DNA of 61,537 nucleotides from Roseospira visakhapatnamensis (GTDB taxonomy: Bacteria; Pseudomonadota; Alphaproteobacteria; Rhodospirillales; Rhodospirillaceae): the NCBI RefSeq assembly GCF_014197915.1, contig NZ_JACIGK010000027.1, positions 1 through 61,537 of the forward strand, in the 5' to 3' direction. Of the stretch, positions 8,152 through 17,210 are shown in pieces. Made by a program: the position numbers and the translations under genes. Position 1 is the first letter of the stretch, and each line of letters opens with the position of its first letter. The notes below the pieces were generated by a model. It saw nothing but the letters and a program-made list of their open reading frames with translations, was not told where the DNA came from and did no database searches.

Positions 8152-11100
8152 ATGGCGGTCGGTGAACAAGGGCGCGCGGCGCGTGGATTTGACGGGATCG
8201 TGATCCCTCGCGGGGGGCGGTGGTGGCTTCTCTCGCGGCCGTGGGGTCCGGTCCCTGTGCTGCGCCTGGTTCCCCTGTTGGTCCTGCTGCTGGCCGTCGC
8301 GCCGGTGGCCCTGGCCCAGACCCAAGGCAAGTCCAAGACGCAGTCGGAGACACCAACGCCGGCAGGGACACAGACGCCGGTGTCCCTCTCGGCGCCGCCG
8401 GCCGAGGATCCCTTGCCTCCCGGCCTTCCGGGCGACCCCTTCCTGGTGCTGGATACCGGCATGCACACGGCGCCGGTCAGCGATCTCGTGGTGGACGCGG
8501 CCAACGGGCTGGTGGCCACCGCCGCGCTCGACAAGACCGTGCGGCTCTGGGACCTGGAGACCGGCCACCTGACCGGCCGCCTGACCGTGCCGTTGGGCGA
8601 GGGGCCGGAGGGCATCCTCCATAGCCTGGCCGTCGCCCCCGATGGCGGGCGCATGATCGCCGGCGGCTTCACCGGCTTCAGCTGGGACGACGGCGCTTTC
8701 AGCCTGTACACCTGGGGGTTGCCCGACCGGCGGATGATGCGCCTGAAGAACCTTCAGGCGGCCATCGCCCACCTGCGCTATCGCCCCGACGGCGAAATCT
8801 TCGTGGTCGGTTTTCTGTCCGGCGAGGGCATCGGCGTGTTCTCCAGCGGCGGACAGTACCTGGGCCAGGACCGCGACTATGACGGCGCGGCGGTGCGCCA
8901 GATCGCCTTCGCCGACGACGGACGGCTGGCGGTGAGCAGCGACGACGGCGTGGTCCGCCTGTACGACCGGGATCTGGCGGTGATCGCCAAGCGTGTCCTG
9001 GACGGCCCGGGGGTGCCCTTCGGGCTGTCGTTCTCCCCCCAGTCCGATGTCCTCGCCGTGGGCTTCTCGGGCGCCGCGCGGGTGGACCTTCTCGACGGCG
9101 CCACCCTGAAGAGCCGCGCCGGCCCCCCGCCGCCGCCCGGTGCCTCCGGCGATACCCCGTTGGTGCAGTGGATCACCGACGGCGGACGCCCGCTGGTGGT
9201 CGCCGCCGGAACCCGTGCCAGCGCCGACGGAGACAGTCTCGCCGTCGCCTATGATCCCGGCGCGGGCGCCTGGACGTGGAGCGTCGATATCGGCCGGGAC
9301 TCGGCCTCGGCCCTGGCGGCGCGGCCGGGCGGCGGCCTGGTGTTCGCCACCGCCGATCCGGCCTGGGGGCAGGTGTCGGGCGACGGCCGCCTGCAGGTGC
9401 TCCATCAGGCCGGCATCGCCGACTTCCGCGATGTGGCCGACGGCACCTTCGGGCTGTCCGCCGATGGCCGGCGGTTGGTGATCGGCACCCGCCAGGGCGG
9501 CGTCGATCCGGTGACCCTCGACCTGGACCGGGGACGCGTGACCCCGGGCGGCGCCATGGACGCCGGCCTGCGCGGCCCCGACCTCAGTCTGCCGGCCGAC
9601 TCCGAGGCCGACTGGCGCAACCGCACCGATCCCGTGTTCGGCCGCGTCGCCGTGGCCCTGGACCCGGGCGAGGCCGCCCGCAGCGCCGCGCGCCTGTCCG
9701 GGGGCGGCTATGTCCTGGGCAGCGACTTCACCCTGCGGCTGTTCGATGCCCGGGGCGCCGAGCGCGCGCGCAAGGACATTCCGGCCGCCGCCTATGGCGT
9801 GATCCCGGCCCGCGAGGCCCCCGTGGTGGTGGCCGCCCTGGGGGATGGCACGGTGCGCTGGTACTCGCTGGCGCCGGGCGACGATCTGGCCGAACTCGCG
9901 GCGGTCTTCTACCACGGCACGTCGCGGCGCTGGGTGGTGTGGACGCCCGAGGGCTTTTTCGCTCACTCCCCCGGCGGTGGACAGGATCTGGTGAGCCATG
10001 TGCTCAACCGCACCAAGGCCAAGAGCCCGCTGGTGGTGGACTTCGCCCAGGTCTATCGCCTGTTCCACCGTCCGGATCTGGTGTGGGCCTATCTCGCCGA
10101 TCCGGCGGGCCAGCGCGACCGGCTGCGCGTCGCGCGGGCGGAGGTCGGCGATCTGCGCCAGTTGATGCGCCAGGCGCCCACGCCGGAGGTGGCCCTGGTG
10201 GCCCTGTGCGAGCCGACCACCGACGAGCGCACGCGCGGCTTCGTGCCGGTCGCGGTGTCGGCGAACGGAGCGACCCGGCCCGCCGCCGGTGGCAAGCCCC
10301 AGGGAGCCGGGACCGCGACCGCGCGTTGCCGGCCACCGGCGACCCTGACCCGGGCCTTTCGCCGCACCGGAGACCAGCGCTCCGAGGCGGTGGCCGCCGC
10401 CGCCGGCGAGACCTCCCTGGGTGTCCTGACCCTGGCGCCGGGGCAGGCGCGCGTGGGGCTGCGCTTCTCGGTCACCGACACCGGGGCCGGCATCGGCGCG
10501 ATCGACGTGTTCCATGACGGGCGCAACGTGGGACGCGCCACCGCGACCACCCGCGCCTTCCGGCGCACCGGGCACGCCCAGCCGACGGCCGGGCCGGCGG
10601 CCGCGACCCATCGTCCGTCCGCCGCCGGGGGGGCGGGGGACGGTGAGGGTCCGCTCGTTCTGGAACGCGAGGTGGCCCTGGTGCCGGGTGTCAATCCCAT
10701 CGAGATCCGCGCCTACAACGCCGCCGGTGTCTATGGCAAGGCGACCGTCACCCTGATGGTGCCCGATGCCCCCGAGGACAGCGCGCCGGCCGTCCCGGCC
10801 GCGCCGCCGGAGCGCCTGTGGCTGGTGTCCGTGGGGGTCAACGACTACGCCAACGATGCCAACGACCTGGCCTTCGCGGTGCCGGACGCGCGCGCGGTGG
10901 CCGCCGAGATCGGCACCCGCGCCGGTCCGTTCTATGACAGCGTCGAGGTGGTGGAACTGTACGACGAGGACGCCACGCGCCCGCGTCTGGAGGCCGCCCT
11001 GGCCGATCTGGCGGGTTCGGTCGAGCGCTCGGACAGCGTGATCCTGTACCTCGCCGGGCATGGCATGACCAACGACGACGGCCTGTACCAGTTCCTCACG

Positions 11101-11532
11101 CCGGAGGCGTTCACGGTCGAGGGCGAGACCGGCCTGGACCAGAACCGGCTGGTGGAGCTTCTGGGCGAGATCAACGCCGGCCGCAAGATGGTGTTCCTGG
11201 ACACCTGCCACGGGGGCGCTTTCGAGGTCGGCACCATCTCCGGCAACCTGTACAACGAAACCGGCAACTTCATCCTGGCCGCCGCCGCCAGCCAGGAAGA
11301 GGCGCTCGACTCCTACGACGGGTCCAACGGCGTGTTCGCGCATGCCATCCTGTCGGGCCTGCGCGGCTATGCCGCCGTGGGCCGCGAGCGCACCGTCAGC
11401 GCGCTCACCCTGGGCGAGTTCGTGCGCGAGGAGGTGAGCCACCTGGCCGCCGAGAAGGGCCACGCGCAGCGCGCCGTGTTCCAGGGCGACGATACCAACC
11501 GCTTCCCCTTGGGCAAGGCCGACGATCCATGA
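8152..11532 (+). CDS. exported WD40-repeat protein with C-terminal caspase-like (peptidase C14) domain
   Basis: This protein is about 1126 residues from the ATG at 8152, which follows a G-rich ribosome-binding stretch. An upstream in-frame ATG at 8017 would add 45 residues. A hydrophobic signal segment (VLRLVPLLVLLLAVAPVALA) is followed by beta-propeller repeats from about residue 80, including a clear WD repeat (KTVRLWDLETGHL). These run to about residue 620. A middle region contains Ig-like beta segments. The C-terminus (about 885-1120) is a caspase-fold protease with catalytic His970 in YLAGHGM and Cys1019 in LDTCHGGAF, so both dyad residues are present. It is predicted to be periplasmic or membrane-anchored. 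The propeller probably recruits targets or partners. Its stop overlaps the next caspase gene (ATGA). Confidence 0.9.
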   Translation: MAVGEQGRAARGFDGIVIPRGGRWWLLSRPWGPVPVLRLVPLLVLLLAVAPVALAQTQGKSKTQSETPTPAGTQTPVSLSAPPAEDPLPPGLPGDPFLVLDTGMHTAPVSDLVVDAANGLVATAALDKTVRLWDLETGHLTGRLTVPLGEGPEGILHSLAVAPDGGRMIAGGFTGFSWDDGAFSLYTWGLPDRRMMRLKNLQAAIAHLRYRPDGEIFVVGFLSGEGIGVFSSGGQYLGQDRDYDGAAVRQIAFADDGRLAVSSDDGVVRLYDRDLAVIAKRVLDGPGVPFGLSFSPQSDVLAVGFSGAARVDLLDGATLKSRAGPPPPPGASGDTPLVQWITDGGRPLVVAAGTRASADGDSLAVAYDPGAGAWTWSVDIGRDSASALAARPGGGLVFATADPAWGQVSGDGRLQVLHQAGIADFRDVADGTFGLSADGRRLVIGTRQGGVDPVTLDLDRGRVTPGGAMDAGLRGPDLSLPADSEADWRNRTDPVFGRVAVALDPGEAARSAARLSGGGYVLGSDFTLRLFDARGAERARKDIPAAAYGVIPAREAPVVVAALGDGTVRWYSLAPGDDLAELAAVFYHGTSRRWVVWTPEGFFAHSPGGGQDLVSHVLNRTKAKSPLVVDFAQVYRLFHRPDLVWAYLADPAGQRDRLRVARAEVGDLRQLMRQAPTPEVALVALCEPTTDERTRGFVPVAVSANGATRPAAGGKPQGAGTATARCRPPATLTRAFRRTGDQRSEAVAAAAGETSLGVLTLAPGQARVGLRFSVTDTGAGIGAIDVFHDGRNVGRATATTRAFRRTGHAQPTAGPAAATHRPSAAGGAGDGEGPLVLEREVALVPGVNPIEIRAYNAAGVYGKATVTLMVPDAPEDSAPAVPAAPPERLWLVSVGVNDYANDANDLAFAVPDARAVAAEIGTRAGPFYDSVEVVELYDEDATRPRLEAALADLAGSVERSDSVILYLAGHGMTNDDGLYQFLTPEAFTVEGETGLDQNRLVELLGEINAGRKMVFLDTCHGGAFEVGTISGNLYNETGNFILAAAASQEEALDSYDGSNGVFAHAILSGLRGYAAVGRERTVSALTLGEFVREEVSHLAAEKGHAQRAVFQGDDTNRFPLGKADDP

Positions 11533-13139
11533 TGCGCCCTCCGTCCCCTCCGCGATCCCGCCTGTCGATGACCGCCGTCGCGCTGGTCGCCTCGGCGACG
11601 GCCCTGGCTGCCGGCCTCGCGCCCGCCGTGGCCTGGTCGGCCGACCGGGCGCTGTTCATCGGCATCGACGACTACGCCTTCGATCCCCTGGACCTGCCGC
11701 CGGAGTCCTCGACCCGCGATTCGCGCGCGCTCGCCGATCTGGCCCGCGACCACCTGGGGTTCCCGGCCGATGGCATCCGCCTTCTGGAGAACGAGGAGGC
11801 CACCCACGACGGCATTCTCCAGGCCATCGACGACTGGCTGATCGCCGGCACTCAGCCGGGCGACCGGGTGATCCTGGCCTATTCCGGCCACGGCACGCAT
11901 GTGGACGACGATGACGCGGACGAGGCCGACGGCCAGGACGAGGCCCTGGTGCCCTGGGACACGGGGCTCGATCCGGCCACCGGCGCGCCGGTCAACCTGC
12001 TGCGCGACGACCTGCTGCGGGCGCGCCTGACCCGGCTTCGGGACCGGGACGTGCTGGTGCTGGTCGATTCCTGCCACTCGGGAACCATGACGCGGGCCTC
12101 CGGCGCGCCCGACGATCCGGATCGCGTGATCACCCGCGACGCCGTGGGCCTGCGCGAGGCGGCGCGGCGTGCCGGCGCGTCCATGGAACCGGCCGGGGGC
12201 GGCGGGGTCGCGCCCGGCGTCCCGACCCGCGCCGCCGGCGGCAAGACGGTAGGTGGAGGCGAGGGCGAGGGCGAGGGCGAGGGCGAGGGCGAGGGCGAGG
12301 GGCTGGTGCCCATCGAGTCCATGACCCACGCGCGCGTGTTCTCCGCCGCCGCCGCCCACGAGGTAGCCTACGTCGACCCCGGCGTGACACCCCAGCAGGG
12401 CGTCTTCACCCGCGCCCTGATCAGCGCCGTGGCCGAGGGCGCCGCCGACAGCAACGGCAATGGCATCCTCAGCAATGCCGAGGTGCTGATGCACCTGCGC
12501 CGGGAGTCTCAGGGGTTCTGTCGGCGCACCCGCCAGTGTCCCAGCCTGACGCCGACGCTGGAGACCGCCAGCGCCTTGATTGGCCGCGATTTCCGGAGCG
12601 GAGCGCAGGCCGACGACCGCCAGCAGGCGACCACCGACCGGCTGGCGTCCGCGCCCTCGGCCGACCTGACCCTGACCATCGAGCCCGCCGAGACCGCCCA
12701 TCTGGGCGATCACGTGCGCTTCCACGTCACCTCCTCCATGGACGGACACCTGGTGGTGCTGGACATGAACGCCGCCGGCGAGGTGGTGCAGCTCTACCCC
12801 AACATGTTCTCCACCGCGTCCGGCGGCACCAGCACCATCGACGCCGGCCAGACCATCACCATCCCCGATGACTCCTACGGGTTCGTCTTCGAGGCGCTGC
12901 CGCCGGTGGGCCGGGGCACCCTGGTGGCCATCGTCAGCAGCGCGCCCCTGGCCCTGGACGGGTTGCTGGAAGAGAACGACCGTCTTGGGACCATCGCCGA
13001 TCCGGATGCCTATGTGGATCGCCTGGCGAGCGCCCTGTTGTCGGGCGCCGCCGGACCCGGAAGTGGCCCCAAGGGCAAGGAGTCGCCCGGTGACCTCTCG
13101 TGGGGCTACACCACCGCGGCCTATGCCATCGAACCCTGA
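11529..13139 (+). CDS. exported caspase-like protease with DUF4384-type C-terminal domain
   Basis: This 536-residue protein has an N-terminal signal peptide (AVALVASATALAAGLAPAVAWS). The caspase domain begins ALFIGIDDYAFDP. The dyad is His121 (YSGHGTH) and Cys182 (VDSCHSGTMT), matching metacaspase/orthocaspase style rather than animal caspases. An acidic D/E run follows the His. Between the Cys strand and the MTHARVFSAAAAHEVAY strand lies an inserted Glu-Gly repeat encoded by a hexanucleotide tandem repeat. The C-terminus (about 370-490) is a beta-rich domain of the DUF4384 type (DGHLVVLDMNAAGEVVQLYP). The start overlaps the previous stop by 4 bases, implying translational coupling, and the serpin gene begins 15 bases downstream. 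Whether the protease auto-processes at the repeat is unknown. Confidence 0.9.
   Translation: MMRPPSPPRSRLSMTAVALVASATALAAGLAPAVAWSADRALFIGIDDYAFDPLDLPPESSTRDSRALADLARDHLGFPADGIRLLENEEATHDGILQAIDDWLIAGTQPGDRVILAYSGHGTHVDDDDADEADGQDEALVPWDTGLDPATGAPVNLLRDDLLRARLTRLRDRDVLVLVDSCHSGTMTRASGAPDDPDRVITRDAVGLREAARRAGASMEPAGGGGVAPGVPTRAAGGKTVGGGEGEGEGEGEGEGEGLVPIESMTHARVFSAAAAHEVAYVDPGVTPQQGVFTRALISAVAEGAADSNGNGILSNAEVLMHLRRESQGFCRRTRQCPSLTPTLETASALIGRDFRSGAQADDRQQATTDRLASAPSADLTLTIEPAETAHLGDHVRFHVTSSMDGHLVVLDMNAAGEVVQLYPNMFSTASGGTSTIDAGQTITIPDDSYGFVFEALPPVGRGTLVAIVSSAPLALDGLLEENDRLGTIADPDAYVDRLASALLSGAAGPGSGPKGKESPGDLSWGYTTAAYAIEP
12261..12301 (+). repeat. in-frame GAGGGC tandem repeat inside the caspase-DUF4384 gene
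   Basis: Six perfect copies of the hexamer GAGGGC run from 12261 to 12296, followed by GAGGG. They encode alternating Glu-Gly. The repeat lies in the linker between the two halves of the caspase fold, where caspases are usually cut during activation. Unit gain or loss would keep the reading frame. Confidence 0.95.
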
Positions 13140-13154
13140 TGAACCCCGAGGCGC

Positions 13155-14531
13155 ATGACCATGGACAGCACGGTTTCCGCCCAGCCTGGATACGCGGTCC
13201 GGCCCGCCGGTCCCCGCCTGACGCGTGCCCGGGCGCCGGTGGCGGCGCTGGTCCTGGCGGTGGCCGCCTGGGTGGGGAGTGGGCCGGGCGGGATGGGGAT
13301 GGCCCGGGCCGCCGAGGCATCGCCGGCCGGGACCATGCCAGCCCCGGAGACCGAGACGGGAACCGTGAGCGCCGCCATGGACCGGCTGGGCTGGCGGCTG
13401 GTGTCCAGCCTGGGAACGGAGGACGCCGGGGCCAACGTGCTCGTGTCGCCCTGGGGCCTGGCCAGCGTCATGGCGGTGCTGGACATGGGGGCCACGGGGA
13501 CGACACGGGGCGCCTTGACCGAAGCCTGGACCGGCCGTGCCCAGGCCGCCGGCGCGGTGCTGGCCTCCATGAGCACCCTGCGCGGCCAGGTCAGCGGGGC
13601 GGACCGTGGCGACACCGAAACCGAAGCCGAAGCCGAAACCGATACGGGGGCCGAGCGGGCCTTCGCCGATGCCAACGGCATCTGGATCGCCGAGCCGATG
13701 GCGGTCCAGGCGCCCGTGGCCGAGGCCGCCGAGGCCGCCCTGGGGGTCCAGGTGGCCAGCGTGGACTTCACCGACCCGGCCACCGTCGCCGCCCTGAACG
13801 CCTGGGCGACCGCGCGCACCGATGGCGCCATTCCGGTCCTGCTGGCCCGCGCCGATCCCGCGCGCCAGGCGGTGGTGGCCAACGGGCTGCACTTCGCCGC
13901 GCCCTGGACCCATCCCTTCGCCCGGGCCCAGTCTCACGACGGTACCTTTGTCACCGAGGCCGGGGACCGTCTGCCCGTGACCTTCATGCGGGGCGTGCTG
14001 CCCGACCTGATGGTGGAACGGACGGTCCGGTATGACCGCGTCGCGCTGCCGCTGGCCGGGGGCGACGTGCTGCTGCGCCTGACCCGGCCCACCGATGGCC
14101 ATACCCTGGAGCAGGCCCTGTCCGACATCCGGGCGGCGGCGTCCGGGGACGCACCGGCCGCAAGCCCGCGTCGCGTGGACCTGACGTTGCCGCGCTTCGC
14201 CGTCACCGCCGGCGGCGACCTGACCCCGGCCCTGCGCGCCGCCGGGCTGGGCCTGCTGTTCGACGGCAGCGGCGACTTCTCCGACCTGGCGCCCGGCCTG
14301 ACCCGCTTCGACAGCCTCAGCCAGCGGGTCCGGCTGTCGGTCGACGAGGCGGGCCTGGAGGCGGCCGCGCTGACCGTGGCGTCCAGCACGCGCGGCCTGC
14401 CCAAGGAGGCCGACCTGATCCTGGCATTCGACCGGCCGTTCCTGGTGGACCTGGTGCATGAACCCTCGGGCGCGGTGCTGCTCTGCGGGGCCGTGCATCG
14501 GCCCGGCGAGGACGCGCCGGGGGATCCATGA
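13155..14531 (+). CDS. exported serpin (serine/cysteine protease inhibitor)
   Basis: The protein has up to 458 residues; an ATG two codons in (13161) sits at a better distance from GAGG. A Sec-type signal precedes the serpin fold. The opening strand and helix read SPWGLASVMAVLDMGATGTT, equivalent to the SPxSi..aL.m...GA..T signature. The hinge of the reactive-centre loop is DEAGLEAAAL (about 397-406). The C-terminal signature is FDRPFLVDLVHEPSGAVLLCG. The small-residue hinge suggests an inhibitory serpin able to insert its loop. The exposed loop reads SSTRGLPKEAD, with Arg413 and Lys417 as candidate P1 residues and no Asp near the scissile region. A Glu-rich insert (about 153-165) is encoded by degenerate hexamers. 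It sits between caspase-like genes, 15 bases after one of them, which makes those proteases its obvious candidate targets. Confidence 0.88.
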   Translation: MTMDSTVSAQPGYAVRPAGPRLTRARAPVAALVLAVAAWVGSGPGGMGMARAAEASPAGTMPAPETETGTVSAAMDRLGWRLVSSLGTEDAGANVLVSPWGLASVMAVLDMGATGTTRGALTEAWTGRAQAAGAVLASMSTLRGQVSGADRGDTETEAEAETDTGAERAFADANGIWIAEPMAVQAPVAEAAEAALGVQVASVDFTDPATVAALNAWATARTDGAIPVLLARADPARQAVVANGLHFAAPWTHPFARAQSHDGTFVTEAGDRLPVTFMRGVLPDLMVERTVRYDRVALPLAGGDVLLRLTRPTDGHTLEQALSDIRAAASGDAPAASPRRVDLTLPRFAVTAGGDLTPALRAAGLGLLFDGSGDFSDLAPGLTRFDSLSQRVRLSVDEAGLEAAALTVASSTRGLPKEADLILAFDRPFLVDLVHEPSGAVLLCGAVHRPGEDAPGDP

Positions 14532-14574
14532 CACACCGCGAGACTTCTCCCCACCCCGTCAGGAGGACGACATC

Positions 14575-15510
14575 ATGCTAGGTTCGCTGTTCCGCTGGCC
14601 GGGTCCCGCGCGGCTGATCCTGACGCTGGCCCTGTTGTCGGGTGCCGGGCTGACGGCGGCGCCCGCCGCCGTGGCCTGCGACGACGTGACCGCGCGTACC
14701 CAGGCGGCCTATCAGGCCGGCGATCTGGAGGCCCTGCGCGCCGCCCATGCCGAGGCCGAGGCCACCCCGGCCTGCACCGACGAGACGCTGGCCTGGATCG
14801 GCAAGGCCATCATCACCACGGCCCTCAAGACGGTGCAGCAGGACGTGACCGCCGGCGGTTCCCTGGCGACGCATGCCGGGATGTTGCGCGCGACACGGTC
14901 GTACGGGCGCGACTGGCGGCTGGAAACCTGGCTGGGGGATATCGCCTTCGAAGGCGGCGACTTCACCGAGGCGGCGCGCGCCTACCAGGAGGCGCTCAAC
15001 ACCCTCAACGACGAGGGCCTGACCCCCCGCGCCCCGGATGTCGGCGTGATCGAGGAGGTCTACAAGAAGGCGGAGATGGCGCGGCTGGCCGCCGACGACT
15101 ACGTGGGGGCGCCGGTGACCCGCTCGGGCGAGCCCGGCGGACTGGCGGCGACCAGCTATCGCGGCTTCCAGCCGTCGTCCCGTCTGGTGCCGGTGGAGTT
15201 CGAGTTCGGCTCCACCCTGGTCACGCCCAAGGGGCTGCGGGCCTTGCGGGAGTTGCGCGACGTGCTGGTGGCCACGGGCGCGCGGTCCGTGACCCTGGTC
15301 GGCCATACCGATCCGGTGGGCGGCATGGCGGCCAACGACCGGCTGTCCATGAACCGTGCCCGGGCCGTCGCCGACGTCCTGCTTAACGAGGGCTTCCAGG
15401 GCGAAATCCTGATCATTGGCCAGGGCGAGCGGGAGCCGCTGGACTGGATGGCGCCGATGACCCGCCGCCAGTACCACCAGACCCTGCGGCGGGTGGAGGT
15501 GCGCCTGTGA
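14575..15510 (+). CDS. OmpA-like peptidoglycan-binding protein within the caspase cluster
   Basis: This protein is 311 residues from the ATG at 14575, preceded by CAGGAGG; longer in-frame starts would overlap the serpin gene. The signal peptide (LILTLALLSGAGLTAAPAAVA) is followed by a helical, TPR-like N-terminal region (about 30-190) with repeated Ala/Glu helices and a tyrosine-containing A-Y-Q-E-A-L segment. The C-terminal OmpA domain (about 200-311) has VEFEFGSTLVTPKG and GHTDPVGGMAANDRLSMNRA, with the Asp and Arg residues that grip diaminopimelate. It is probably a periplasmic anchor tying the cluster's proteins to the cell wall. Its TGA is interleaved with the ATG of the next caspase gene (TGATG-type junction), so the two are likely co-translated. 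Confidence 0.88.
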   Translation: MLGSLFRWPGPARLILTLALLSGAGLTAAPAAVACDDVTARTQAAYQAGDLEALRAAHAEAEATPACTDETLAWIGKAIITTALKTVQQDVTAGGSLATHAGMLRATRSYGRDWRLETWLGDIAFEGGDFTEAARAYQEALNTLNDEGLTPRAPDVGVIEEVYKKAEMARLAADDYVGAPVTRSGEPGGLAATSYRGFQPSSRLVPVEFEFGSTLVTPKGLRALRELRDVLVATGARSVTLVGHTDPVGGMAANDRLSMNRARAVADVLLNEGFQGEILIIGQGEREPLDWMAPMTRRQYHQTLRRVEVRL

Positions 15511-17210
15511 TGTCCCCCGGGTGGCGTGGCGCGTGGACCGGCGCGGCGGCGCTGGCGGCGGTGTCGCTGGGGGGGCTGCCGGCCGTGTCGTGGGCGGCCA
15601 CCGACGACGGGGCGCTGCGGGCGCTGGTGGTCGGCATCAACGCCTACAGCGCGATCACGCCGCTGGAGGGCGCGGTGAACGACGCCCGCGCCATCGCCGA
15701 GTCCCTGCGGACCGTGGGCGTTTCGGATGTCACCGTGCTGCTGGATCAGGCGGTGTCCCGCGACAGCCTGATGGGCGCCTGGGACGACCTGATCACGCGG
15801 TCCCAGCCGGGCGACGTGCTGCTGTTCACCTATGCCGGCCACGGCGGCCAGGAGCCGGAGCGGGTGCCCGGCTCGGAGGAGGACCGGAAGGACGAGAACT
15901 TCCTGCTCACCGGCTACAGCGACGCCGCGCCCGACAACCACGAGCGCATCATCGATGACGAGATCAGCGCCCTTTTGCGCCGCGCCCAGGGTCGCACCGT
16001 GGTGTTCATCGCCGATTCCTGCCATTCGGGAACCGTGACCCGGGCCTTCGATCCGCGCGCGGCGACACACCGCACCCGCTTCACCAACGTCGGCCCCATC
16101 GAGGACGACATGCTGCCGCCGCCGCCGTCGCCGACCGATGCGTCCAACGCCGAGCGGCCGGGGGAGACGGGCGACGCCGGATCGTTGGCGCACGTGCTGT
16201 TCGTGGCCGGCGTCGACGAGGACAAGCAGGTCCCCGAGGTGACCATCAAGGGCCGTCAGCACGGGGCGCTCAGCTACAGCGTCGCCCGGGCCCTGATCGG
16301 CGAGGGCGATCGCGACGGCGACGGCCGGGTGACGGTGGCCGAGTTCCAGCACTACCTGCGCCAGGGGGTACGCGTGTACACCGATGGGCGCCAGTCCATT
16401 CGCCTGGACGTGGGCGCGGACGTGCCGGTGACCCGCTCCCTGGCCAGCGTGGCCGGCGGGGCGGTGCCCGGCATGGGCGGAGATCCGGTCGATGGCGGCG
16501 GTTTCGCCCTGGCGCCGGTGCCGGCCGCGCTGCCCACGACGCCCGAACCGGTGGCCCTTCACATCCTCGACGACGGAGGCGTGTCGGACGCCCACCAGGT
16601 GATCGACGAGGCGCCGGTCCGGCTGGTGCCGGATCCCTCCGACGCCGATCTGGTGTGGGACCTGGGGGCCGGCGCCCTGGTGTCCAGTCTGGGCGATGTG
16701 GTGGCGACCCTGCCGGCGGGACCCGAGGACGAGCGGCGCGCGGCGGCGGCGCGGGTGCTGACCAAATGGGCGCTGATCGAGACTCTCAAGACTTGGCCGG
16801 AGTCCAAGCGGCTGATCATGGACCTGTCCCCGGACAACGGCCTGCACCATGTGGGCGATCCGGTGACCCTGAGCGTTTCGGGCCATACGCTGCCCTATCT
16901 CGTCCTGTTCAACCTGGATCCCTTCGGCGGCCTCAATCGCGTGTTTCCGGTGCCGGACCTGGGCGACCGCCTGGATGCCCACGCCGATGGTCGCGCGCTC
17001 GACCTGTCGATGGAGGTGTACCGGCCCGTCGGCGGCGACCACTTCGTGGCCCTGGCGATAGACCAGCCACCGCTGGCGTTGTATGACGCCCTGGCATCCC
17101 TGGACGGACGGCCCGTGGATACCGTCGGGCTGCTCACCGTGCTGCGCCAGGCGGTGGACGGACGCCGCCACGAAATGGGTCTGCATGGGGTGTTCACGGC
17201 GGAGGAGTAG
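15510..17210 (+). CDS. third exported caspase-like protease with DUF4384-type domain
   Basis: This protein is 566 residues from the ATG at 15510; a GTG one codon earlier is possible. The N-terminus is a signal peptide or anchor (AAALAAVSLGGLPAVSWAA). The caspase domain opens ALVVGINAYSAITPLEGAVNDA. The dyad is His111 (TYAGHGGQ) and Cys171 (ADSCHSGTVT). A low-complexity Pro/Ser/Asp linker (about 200-230) occupies the same place as the Glu-Gly repeat of the other paralogue. A beta-rich C-terminal domain (about 425-530) contains YLVLFNLDPFGGLNRVFP and resembles DUF4384. The two C14-DUF4384 proteins share architecture and are likely paralogues, but the DUF4384 part and linkers have diverged. It is the last gene of the run. 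Confidence 0.9.
   Translation: MSPGWRGAWTGAAALAAVSLGGLPAVSWAATDDGALRALVVGINAYSAITPLEGAVNDARAIAESLRTVGVSDVTVLLDQAVSRDSLMGAWDDLITRSQPGDVLLFTYAGHGGQEPERVPGSEEDRKDENFLLTGYSDAAPDNHERIIDDEISALLRRAQGRTVVFIADSCHSGTVTRAFDPRAATHRTRFTNVGPIEDDMLPPPPSPTDASNAERPGETGDAGSLAHVLFVAGVDEDKQVPEVTIKGRQHGALSYSVARALIGEGDRDGDGRVTVAEFQHYLRQGVRVYTDGRQSIRLDVGADVPVTRSLASVAGGAVPGMGGDPVDGGGFALAPVPAALPTTPEPVALHILDDGGVSDAHQVIDEAPVRLVPDPSDADLVWDLGAGALVSSLGDVVATLPAGPEDERRAAAARVLTKWALIETLKTWPESKRLIMDLSPDNGLHHVGDPVTLSVSGHTLPYLVLFNLDPFGGLNRVFPVPDLGDRLDAHADGRALDLSMEVYRPVGGDHFVALAIDQPPLALYDALASLDGRPVDTVGLLTVLRQAVDGRRHEMGLHGVFTAEE

Noticed and set aside
7891-11463. 1190-codon open frame on the minus strand opposite the WD40-caspase gene
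   Set aside because: It is an antisense shadow: low complexity with many His, Gln and Arg, no signature, and it fully overlaps a gene with an intact caspase dyad and signal peptide.
12261-12301. CRISPR-like or other structured repeat
   Set aside because: Short hexamer units in tandem with no spacers, inside a coding frame.
14340-14470. CrmA-like serpin with Asp at P1
   Set aside because: The Asp in this region is six or more residues past the scissile zone; the loop centre carries Arg and Lys instead.
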